Below, in pieces: positions 33,098 to 39,234 of a DNA stretch of 39,234 bases. Position 1 is the stretch's first letter, and each line of letters begins with the position of its first letter. The stretch lies in assembly GCA_015233685.1 (NCBI GenBank), contig JADFXF010000014.1, positions 1 through 39,234 on the forward strand, given 5' to 3'. The notes beneath the pieces were generated by a model that saw only the letters and a list, made by a program, of their open reading frames with translations, was not told the origin of the DNA and ran no database searches. Origin of the DNA: Nitrospirota bacterium (lineage in GTDB: Bacteria; Nitrospirota; Thermodesulfovibrionia; Thermodesulfovibrionales; Magnetobacteriaceae). The translations under genes and the position numbers were made by a program.

Positions 33098-34384
33098 TTA
33101 ATGTGACCATGAAGGGCCGAAGGCCCTTATATTTCTGGGTGAAATCCTCTTCTGTCCATCTCCGTTTACCGTCATTACGTAAACCCCCTTTGCCCCGTCT
33201 CTGTCTGACGTAAATGTTATAAGCCGACCGTCGGGCGAAAAGGATGGTTCCTCATTATTGCCCGTGTCAGTCAACTGTTTAAGCTCAGTGCCGTTGGGTT
33301 TTATCGTATATATCTGAAACCTCCCCCCCTCTCTGCCGCTATACACAATCAAATCCCCGGAGCGTGACCACTCAGGGGAGGTGTTATAACTGCCCTCAAA
33401 GGTCAGCCTCCGTGAGTCCATGCCATCTGTGCTCATTATATACAACTGCGGCACTGTACTTTTGTCCGCCACATACACTATTGACTTGCCATCCGGGGAC
33501 GCAGACGGAGACACCTCTATATAGTCTGAATGGGTGAGGCGTGTAACTATTTTTGTACCGAGATGCAGCCGGTAGATGTTAGGGCTTCCCTTGCCCGATG
33601 ACGAAAAAAGCAGGTAACTGCCATCTTGCGTTACGTCCCCGGCGAGGTCGGTTGCCCCCGATGAGAAGAGTTTTTCCTCGGAAACTGTGTCAAAGTCCAG
33701 CTCATATATGCCCCATCTCCCATTTCTCAGCGAAGAGTAGAAGAGCTTCTTGCCGTCGGGTGACCAATGTGCCTTCATCGTGACATCGCCTTTTGAAACT
33801 ATTTTCTTTACCCTCTGTCCATCGTAATCCATTAAATATATTGACTTTCTGTCTCCTTCCTGGCCGATGAATACTATCCTGGAGCCGAAACAGGACTTCT
33901 GGCCCGTAAGTGCCTCGTATATATCGTCGGCTATTTTATGGGCAAGCGGCCTTATTAAATCCTTTCTGGAGGCGTATTTCTTTTTTAATATATTGCTGGA
34001 TTCGACAACATCATACACAGAGGCAACCACGCTTAATGAGCCATCAGCCTCAGCCTCAGCCGTTCCCTTTACCACGGCGTCTATGCCGAGGGGTCTCCAG
34101 TTGTCAGGATTAAACGGCGCTGTGGCGTCCTCTATAAACGCGTTTTTATTTATAAACACGAACAAGCCCGTAAAGTCCAGGTCGCTTCTTATGATGTCGG
34201 CCAGCTCGGTACCCTCGGTGATGCCGACAAAATCCACCACGGCTATGGGAAGCCTTTTAAGGCCGGGCGAGTTGATGTCTATATATACCCTCGCCGCCGC
34301 ATTTTCCCTCAGACATAACAGCGCCACCACGAGCAGACACATGGTGGCCGCCAATCGGGTGATTTCCAACAATCCTCTCCTCAT
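33098..34384 (-). CDS. tolB: Tol-Pal translocation protein TolB
   Basis: TolB is the periplasmic partner that binds Pal and TolA. The 428-residue precursor begins with a signal peptide (MCLLVVALLCLRENAAA). An N-terminal alpha/beta domain follows, then a six-bladed WD40-like beta-propeller with repeated SPDGKxxxxSxRxGxxxIY units (for example WSPDGKKLFYSS, ASPDGKSIVYVAD, FSPDGRLITFTSDRDG). The start overlaps the tolA stop by 4 nt (ATGA). Assignment is secure. Confidence 0.96.
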   Translation of the reverse strand: MRRGLLEITRLAATMCLLVVALLCLRENAAARVYIDINSPGLKRLPIAVVDFVGITEGTELADIIRSDLDFTGLFVFINKNAFIEDATAPFNPDNWRPLGIDAVVKGTAEAEADGSLSVVASVYDVVESSNILKKKYASRKDLIRPLAHKIADDIYEALTGQKSCFGSRIVFIGQEGDRKSIYLMDYDGQRVKKIVSKGDVTMKAHWSPDGKKLFYSSLRNGRWGIYELDFDTVSEEKLFSSGATDLAGDVTQDGSYLLFSSSGKGSPNIYRLHLGTKIVTRLTHSDYIEVSPSASPDGKSIVYVADKSTVPQLYIMSTDGMDSRRLTFEGSYNTSPEWSRSGDLIVYSGREGGRFQIYTIKPNGTELKQLTDTGNNEEPSFSPDGRLITFTSDRDGAKGVYVMTVNGDGQKRISPRNIRAFGPSWSH

Positions 34385-35331
34385 TGGGTAAACCTTATCC
34401 CTACTTCGTACGCATCTAACGGAGGCTGGGGCATTGGGACAGATTTGTTTACCGCGCTTAAGGCAGAGCGGTCAAAAAAACTGTTTCCAGACGATTTCTC
34501 AAGTTTCATACCTTCTATCCTTCCATCTTGCTTTATTGTAAAGACCACTACGGCCTCTAAGCTCTTTTTGGCGCTCTCCGGGTATGCCCAGCGCTTTCTG
34601 ACATGAGCGCCGACTATGTCGCTGTATTCGTTGTTGACCGCGTCACCGAAGCTGGGAGACGTACTCTGGGTTGCTCCGGTAGGGCTTTGCCCCATCTTCA
34701 CGTCCTTTTTGCTTAAATCTACCATGGATCGAAGCATTGCGTGCTGCTCAAGCCTCTTCTTTGACTTCAACATGGAAATCCTGTCCTCAACAGAGGAGCT
34801 GTCCTTCGCGCTGTCCTTAGGCTGCTCTTTGGGCTGTTCTTTAGAGGGCTGCTCCTTAGGCTGCTCTTTAGGGGGCGGTTTTTTCGATATTTCAGGCTTC
34901 ACCGCAACGGGTTGCGCCACTTTTTTTGTGATTTCTGGTTTCATCGCAATCGTTTCAGCAGGTTTTTTTGTCTCTATGACGGGTTTTGGGATTTCTTTGA
35001 CAGGCTTCCTGACTTCTGTCTGCCTTGGGGTCTCTTTCCTGGGGATTGGCACCTGTTTTGGGGTCTCTTTCATCTCATATTTCGCGGCCTTTGCAGGCTC
35101 TTCTTTCACAGGAGGAAGCTCCTTTTCAGTTGGCCTCTGCTGCGCGCGCGGCTCTCCCAAAGAAGGCTGCACCGTCGCCGCCTTTACCGGCGCAACAAGC
35201 TTGACCGTATATGTCTTTGGCAATACGTAGCGCGGCTGATGTTTCAATGTGTACATAAACGCCCCAAACACAACGGTGTGCAGCAACAAAGATGCCACTG
35301 TGCTGAATTGAACGCTCGGCTGCCTCATCAA
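34381..35331 (-). CDS. tolA: TolA-like protein with TonB-type C-terminus
   Basis: This 316-residue inner-membrane protein spans the periplasm between TolQR and TolB-Pal. It has one N-terminal span (VASLLLHTVVFGAFMYTL). A long Lys/Pro/Glu-rich region follows, including five KEQP-type repeats near residues 153-170, and then a C-terminal TonB/TolA domain with HVRKRWAYPESAKKS, VVVFTIKQDGRI and FDRSALSAV. Position between tolR and tolB supports TolA over TonB. The KEQP repeats are a likely spot for length variation. It ends by overlapping tolB. Confidence 0.9.
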   Translation of the reverse strand: MMRQPSVQFSTVASLLLHTVVFGAFMYTLKHQPRYVLPKTYTVKLVAPVKAATVQPSLGEPRAQQRPTEKELPPVKEEPAKAAKYEMKETPKQVPIPRKETPRQTEVRKPVKEIPKPVIETKKPAETIAMKPEITKKVAQPVAVKPEISKKPPPKEQPKEQPSKEQPKEQPKDSAKDSSSVEDRISMLKSKKRLEQHAMLRSMVDLSKKDVKMGQSPTGATQSTSPSFGDAVNNEYSDIVGAHVRKRWAYPESAKKSLEAVVVFTIKQDGRIEGMKLEKSSGNSFFDRSALSAVNKSVPMPQPPLDAYEVGIRFTQ

Positions 35332-35376
35332 AATAGCTCGTTTCCCCTTATCATGGCCTTTACTTTAGCAGTTCCG

Positions 35377-35775
35377 CTAGTTAGACGACTTTGGTTCGGT
35401 TATCATACCAAGCTTCTCTATTCCTGCGGACTTAATCTCCGCCATTATCTCTATGACCTTGCCGTATGGCACGTTTTTGTCTGCCTCAAGATACACATCG
35501 GGGTTCACGTGGCTTATTGCCCTGAGCTTGCTTACCAGTGTATCCATCGTGTGTTTTTCCTTGTTCAGATATATGTCGCCGTCCTTTTTAATCGTTATTG
35601 TAAACCGTTCTTCTTTGCTGAGGGCGGCTCCTTTGGTCTTGGGCAGGTCTATATCCAGCCCCTGTTTCATAAGCGGGGCAGTTACCATAAAGATTATCAG
35701 CAAAACCAACATAACGTCCACCAGAGGGGTTACGTTGATCTCGGACATTACGTTTCTATTTCTTTCTACCTTCAC
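35377..35775 (-). CDS. tolR: TolR/ExbD family motor protein
   Basis: This 132-residue protein has a short cytoplasmic start, one membrane span in EINVTPLVDVMLVLLIIFMVTAP with the conserved Asp that carries protons, and a periplasmic domain. It works with TolQ to energise TolA. Its start overlaps the tolQ stop by 4 nt. The tolQ-A-B-pal setting favours TolR over ExbD. Confidence 0.94.
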   Translation of the reverse strand: MKVERNRNVMSEINVTPLVDVMLVLLIIFMVTAPLMKQGLDIDLPKTKGAALSKEERFTITIKKDGDIYLNKEKHTMDTLVSKLRAISHVNPDVYLEADKNVPYGKVIEIMAEIKSAGIEKLGMITEPKSSN

Positions 35776-36416
35776 TTTCTTCTGGGTTCACTCATTATGT
35801 TGGTAAAAAACACCAACAGGTCTTCTGAGAAGTCATCCATCTCAATTATCTGCCGTTTGGCCGTGCTCAAAAAATAGTTAAAGCCGATGACCGCCGGTAT
35901 AGCCGCCGCAAGTCCTGCCGCCGTCGTTATCAGCGCCTCGGCAATGCCGGGTGCTACTACGGCCAACGACGCCGACCCAGCCGCTCCAATTCCCCTGAAC
36001 GCGTTCATAATGCCCCATACAGTGCCAAACAACCCTACAAACGGTGTGGAGGAGCCGGTTGTGGCAAGAAAGTTCAGATACTTCTCAAGACGCGCACTCT
36101 CCAGCGCGGAATACCTGTTCAGCGCCCTCCTTACGTCGTCAGGACCGTCCAACGTGTTATCCTCATATACGGCCGTGTATATGCTCGCAAGTGGGCTAAT
36201 CTCACACGCCTTTGCCAGCTTATTAAGACCACCAGGCTCTCTTCCCGCGCGAAAATACTTGAGAAAGTCCCCCGATTCCCGCCTTGCCTTTGAGAAATAT
36301 CTCCACTTATATATAATAATACCCCACGACACCACCGAAAATATCAGCAGCATTATCAACACAACCTTTACGACATACCCAGCCTGGAGTATTAAATTAA
36401 TCGCTGTATAATCCAT
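35772..36416 (-). CDS. tolQ: TolQ/ExbB family proton channel protein
   Basis: This 214-residue protein has three membrane spans, at about 5-28 and two in the conserved C-terminal region TTGSSTPFVGLFGTVWGIMNAF and APGIAEALITTAAGLAAAIPAVI. With TolR it forms the proton-driven motor of the Tol-Pal system. I use the ATG at 36416 (MDYTAINL); the in-frame start at 36446 would begin upstream of the predicted transcription start. It is the first gene of the tol-pal operon. Confidence 0.94.
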   Translation of the reverse strand: MDYTAINLILQAGYVVKVVLIMLLIFSVVSWGIIIYKWRYFSKARRESGDFLKYFRAGREPGGLNKLAKACEISPLASIYTAVYEDNTLDGPDDVRRALNRYSALESARLEKYLNFLATTGSSTPFVGLFGTVWGIMNAFRGIGAAGSASLAVVAPGIAEALITTAAGLAAAIPAVIGFNYFLSTAKRQIIEMDDFSEDLLVFFTNIMSEPRRK

Positions 36417-36436
36417 AAATTCCCATTCGCAGAAGT

Positions 36437-36466
36437 AGTATAACAAGGGCCTGTCATAAAAGTCAA
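36437..36466 (-). promoter_or_regulatory. Promoter of the tol-pal operon
   Basis: Read on the minus strand, TTGACT (36466-36461) and TATACT (36442-36437) are separated by 18 bp. Transcription would begin near 36430, giving a leader of about 14 nt before the ATG at 36416. Confidence 0.72.
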
Positions 36467-36640
36467 TATCCGCAATCCCTAAAAGAAATCACCTCTGTGT
36501 GTCCACGCCTCATTAGCCCGCCCAATCGTACCGTCTCACCTGCCGCACCTGGTATTTGACAGTAAAAGTACTCTCCGCAGTCGAGAAAATACTTTGTAAA
36601 ACAAGGAGATAAGGCAGTCTTAGGTGTTTTAAATGGTCGT

Positions 36641-37921
36641 TTACACAAACCTGTGCTTTAAATTCATTACGTCCCGATAGAGAACCACCCCAAGGATAAC
36701 ATCATTGCCATTGGTAACGGGAATAGCCCTGAAGCTGTAGCGAGAAAACATCTCGGCTGCCTCTATAAGCGTGTTTTCTGGTTTCAGGGCGATGACGTTT
36801 GTCGTCATAATGGCCTCAAGTTTATCCTCTATGCTTGCCTGTAACGCCTCTTTAAGGTCAACCACACCGAGCAGCGTGTCCTTTTCATCAGCTACGTATA
36901 TGTACATTATCACGTCCTTGTCTTTGGCAATTTCACGATACTGTAGCAGCAACTGGGACACCTGCGTACGAGGGGGGAGTTTTATGAAATGCGACGTTGA
37001 GAAATGGACAAGCTCCTCGTCATGTTTATCAAGCAGGAATTGTACCTTTTGGGCGTTTTCCTTATCAATTAATTTCATAATCTCGTCCGCCTCCGCCGCT
37101 GGCAATATGGCAAGTATATCGGCTGCCTGGGCGGGAGTCATGTCGTTAATCAATTCGGCAGCCCTCTCTTTCCTGATAGAAAAGATAAGTTCTCTCTGAA
37201 CGCGCGGCTCGATTTCCTCCAGCGTATCAGAGGCGTGTTCTGTTTCAAGTTCATTGAATATGGCAAGGCGCTGTTCAGAGTTCAACTCCTCAAGGATGTC
37301 CGCCAGGTCAACCGGATGAATATCGGTGAGTTTCTCTTTCAGGACATTTAGCTTGACATTGCCCTTGAATGCGCCTGTATTTTCAGGCAGCGGCTGGACG
37401 TAAGCCCATGACAGGGTCTCTTTTTTCAGGAAATCTGCCCCGAACAGAAACTTCACTATGGGCTTGAGGCCAAGTCTTTTTAGTAAGGCGTATCTGCTGA
37501 AATCCACGTCTGTAACATACAGCACCTTGTTACGCAAGGCCAGTTTGATATCATATACCATATCAACCTCGTTGTCATCCATATCAAGGACCTTCTTATC
37601 AAGAATATGGGTATTCAGGAGCACCCGGCCTTCGGGCGGCTCGCCCTCATATTGGCTCAGACTTTCAAGAGCGACGGTAATCCTCGCGGCGTTGACCGTC
37701 GCTACACGTTCCCACGGTACGAGAAGCGCCTTGCTTCCAAATGGACGATGAATGATAAAGTGGGTAACTCTGGGGATTTTCTCTTTTTCCACAATGGCAA
37801 GGTCCATCAGTTTCCCGATCTTTTCGTTTCCATTAAATACCTTCGTGCCAATAAGGTCACTCAGAAAGAACACCTCGGCATCCGTTTCCTGGTCCTGCTT
37901 TCTGTCAATTATAGTGTTCAA
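36641..37921 (-). CDS. PRC-barrel / MgtE N-domain / CBS-pair protein without a channel domain
   Basis: This 426-residue soluble protein has a PRC-barrel-like N-terminal half (LSDLIGTKVFNGNEKIGKLMDL near 20, and a second similar stretch near 108, TRILDKKVLD-type). An MgtE N-domain with helical repeats (HPVDLADILEELNSEQRLAIF) occupies about 205-300, and two CBS motifs about 310-426 (YIYVADEKDTLLGVVDLKEAL; FRAIPVTNGNDVILGVV). MgtE channels use the N and CBS domains to sense cytosolic Mg2+, but the membrane domain is absent here. It is read from a TTG with GGAGG 6 nt upstream. It lies downstream of a small membrane protein and an NRAMP transporter, which suggests it gates or regulates that transporter. 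Confidence 0.87.
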   Translation of the reverse strand: MNTIIDRKQDQETDAEVFFLSDLIGTKVFNGNEKIGKLMDLAIVEKEKIPRVTHFIIHRPFGSKALLVPWERVATVNAARITVALESLSQYEGEPPEGRVLLNTHILDKKVLDMDDNEVDMVYDIKLALRNKVLYVTDVDFSRYALLKRLGLKPIVKFLFGADFLKKETLSWAYVQPLPENTGAFKGNVKLNVLKEKLTDIHPVDLADILEELNSEQRLAIFNELETEHASDTLEEIEPRVQRELIFSIRKERAAELINDMTPAQAADILAILPAAEADEIMKLIDKENAQKVQFLLDKHDEELVHFSTSHFIKLPPRTQVSQLLLQYREIAKDKDVIMYIYVADEKDTLLGVVDLKEALQASIEDKLEAIMTTNVIALKPENTLIEAAEMFSRYSFRAIPVTNGNDVILGVVLYRDVMNLKHRFV

Positions 37922-37957
37922 GGCCAGCCTCCATATATTTCATTTTATCTGATTTTC

Positions 37958-38134
37958 TTACCTGACAAGTGTGATAAATTTATAACCCAGCAATACCACA
38001 AGGAAAATCAGATAAAGCCGCAACAGCAGCAGCGAAAATTTTACCCACGGCGACATCTCCACGTTTGGTGTCTCGTACTTTTTATTTATCTCGCGAACCT
38101 TAGCGTAATTATTTTTGAGAAAACTCCTTATCAT
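37958..38134 (-). CDS. 58-residue single-span membrane protein
   Basis: This small gene translates to 58 residues beginning MIRSFLKNNYAKVREINKKY. A basic amphipathic start is followed by one strongly hydrophobic segment (FSLLLLRLYLIFLVVLLGY) and a short tail ending ITLVR. AGGAGG lies 10 nt upstream of the ATG. It sits 19 bp after the NRAMP-like gene and 36 bp before the PRC/MgtE_N/CBS gene, all on one strand. Shape and position suggest a small subunit or regulator of the transporter. No family is recognised. Confidence 0.72.
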   Translation of the reverse strand: MIRSFLKNNYAKVREINKKYETPNVEMSPWVKFSLLLLRLYLIFLVVLLGYKFITLVR

Positions 38135-38153
38135 AATGTCTTTGCCTCCTCCG

Positions 38154-39234
38154 CTATTTTAGCATATTGGGAAACAAGGTGCTTATCCCATAGATGCTTG
38201 ATATGACGATTATAAGCACCACTATACCCACAGTGACGATGTTCTGCGTTACAGAATTTGTATATTCCCCCATGGTCTTTTTGTTGTTCAACAGGAGAAT
38301 CAGAAAGACCAGAGCGGCAGGCAACAGCGTAACCGCGACGACCTGTACAAACAGTGTGATAAGCACGAGCGGCGCATTTGGAATCAGCACGACAAGCCCC
38401 GCCGAGGCCACAAGTAAAAAGAAGAACGCGTAAAACCAGGGGGCCTCTTTTATCTTATAGTTTAGTGAGTGCGCCCAGCCAAAAACCTCTCCAAATGCCC
38501 ATGAACTAGCAAGCGATATGCAAACCGCGCCAAGGAAACCGGCGTCAAACAGGCCAATCGCCATTAAAGCGCCCAAATGCTTATTGGTCTTCATCAGCAT
38601 AATAGACGCCTGTGCAGCATCGTCAACGGCCACACCTTTTAGTACCGTGCCGGTGACGATAATGATAAACACGGCCACAACCCCGGTAAACATCGAACCC
38701 ATAAATGTATCAAGCTTGCCCCAGGGTATGTCCTTTTCCTTCATGGCCTTATCAACAACGGCGCTCTGCTGGAAGAATAACATCCATGGGGCTATGGTTG
38801 TGCCGACATTCGCCATCAGGAAAAAGAACAAGTCGTTATTAAAACCTCCCGGAAAGTTGGGAACCAGTCCATTGCTTATTATATCCCTGACAGATGGATT
38901 AATCATAAACGCACCTGGTATATAAATCAGGTTTAGCCCACAAAAGACCAGGGTAATCTTCTCCCATGTCCAGTAACTGCCGCTTAGTACCATGCCCACC
39001 ATTACAACGCACATCACTATGACCGTCAGCCAGGGCGATACGCCGAATATCTTAAGGGCGGATGTCATGCCGATGAACTCCGTCACCATCGTCATCCAGT
39101 TTACAATCAACAGGTCAATCAGCGAAAACCATCCCCAAAAGGCGCCAAACCCCTCGAAAATCGCCTCCGCGTGTCCGCGCTTTGTAACCGCCCCAAGCCG
39201 CACTGTCATCTCCTGGACGTAATAGCAGACGGGG
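38154..39234 (-). CDS. NRAMP-family metal transporter, NRMT-like (5' end outside window)
   Basis: The reading frame is open to the right edge, so the first spans, including the DPG metal motif of TM1, are missing. The visible 360 residues hold about nine membrane segments with the Nramp sequence VQEMTVRLGAVTKRGHAEAI near the start. TM6 reads GTTIAPWMLFFQQSAVVDK: classical Nramps have MPH there, with Met as the soft-metal ligand. Ala-Pro-Trp at these positions is what I recall for NRAMP-related Mg2+ transporters. The neighbouring MgtE_N/CBS protein supports Mg2+ as substrate. Mn2+ or Fe2+ cannot be excluded. Confidence 0.85.
   Translation of the reverse strand, partial: PVCYYVQEMTVRLGAVTKRGHAEAIFEGFGAFWGWFSLIDLLIVNWMTMVTEFIGMTSALKIFGVSPWLTVIVMCVVMVGMVLSGSYWTWEKITLVFCGLNLIYIPGAFMINPSVRDIISNGLVPNFPGGFNNDLFFFLMANVGTTIAPWMLFFQQSAVVDKAMKEKDIPWGKLDTFMGSMFTGVVAVFIIIVTGTVLKGVAVDDAAQASIMLMKTNKHLGALMAIGLFDAGFLGAVCISLASSWAFGEVFGWAHSLNYKIKEAPWFYAFFFLLVASAGLVVLIPNAPLVLITLFVQVVAVTLLPAALVFLILLLNNKKTMGEYTNSVTQNIVTVGIVVLIIVISSIYGISTLFPNMLK

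Noticed and set aside
34912-35877. 321-codon plus-strand frame opposite tolA and tolR
   Set aside because: It mirrors the Lys/Pro-rich tolA codons in the opposite strand and is rich in Phe/Leu/His, a typical shadow frame.
36463-36648. 61-residue open frame between tolQ and the MgtE-like gene
   Set aside because: It starts at a TTG without a proper ribosome site, overlaps the preceding stop and covers the tol promoter. I cannot support it as a gene, though the gap might hold a decayed repeat.

Overview
This is bacterial chromosomal DNA from a Gram-negative (diderm) organism. It carries a complete tolQ-tolR-tolA-tolB-pal-cpoB cluster, type IV pilus retraction ATPases, a flagellar-type (sigma-28) promoter, c-di-GMP proteins, and the MEP isoprenoid enzymes ispD/ispF. 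The protein styles and the scattered ATTCCGG(CTTGT)CCGGAAT palindromes remind me of Nitrospirota (Thermodesulfovibrionia / Ca. Magnetobacterium-like genomes). That assignment is recollection plus inference; no rRNA gene is present to confirm it. Nearly all genes are intact and closely packed, so this is mostly core genome with small mobile-element scars.

Layout. 24-4980 (minus): a GT4 glycosyltransferase, a GT-C-like membrane protein, ispF, ispD and a membrane PIN/TRAM protein. 5183-9972 (plus): class V aminotransferase, serA, purA, comF. 9974-10177: a MITE-like element with a 10-bp target duplication at the comF stop. 10354-11334: class II aldolase, convergent with a ROK kinase. 12447-14783: an iron-sulfur operon (Rrf2/IscR-like regulator, TusA-like protein, IscS-like protein lacking the PLP lysine, IscU), then tRNA-Ser(GCT). 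15016-15777: rsmA (minus). 15839-16270: a compound MITE-like element with its own 10-bp target duplication. 16357-17431: a perfect sigma-28 promoter and two low-complexity proteins, the second with a FlaG-like C-terminus. 17643-20410: a PAS-GGDEF-EAL protein coupled to a truncated pyruvate-kinase-like protein. 20618-23620: a Wzz/BY-kinase-like protein convergent with an SGNH hydrolase. 24044-26684: HU and a large GAF-PAS-GGDEF diguanylate cyclase. 26830-30740 (minus): pilT, a second pilT/pilU, a pseudo-receiver protein and a cobD-like aminotransferase. 31160-31477: integrase debris beside tRNA-Leu(GAG). 31537-36416 (minus): the tol-pal operon. 36641-39234 (minus): an NRAMP-family transporter (cut by the window edge), a 58-residue membrane protein and a PRC-barrel/MgtE_N/CBS protein.

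Most interesting points. (1) The iron-sulfur operon encodes a cysteine-desulfurase homologue with Gln in place of the PLP Schiff-base Lys and Ala in place of a PLP-contacting Gln. It resembles the PLP-less IscS of Archaeoglobus, is paired with a TusA-like protein, and sits behind an IscR type-I-like operator overlapping a promoter that predicts a leaderless mRNA. (2) At the right end, the cytosolic Mg2+-sensing module of MgtE (N domain plus CBS pair) exists as a free protein beside an NRAMP transporter whose TM6 motif reads IAPWM, as in NRAMP-related Mg2+ transporters. This suggests a split, rewired Mg2+ uptake/sensing system with a small membrane protein between the two. (3) Small non-autonomous elements with CAGGG ends and exact 10-bp target duplications contain the palindromic repeats found as isolated copies elsewhere in the window.
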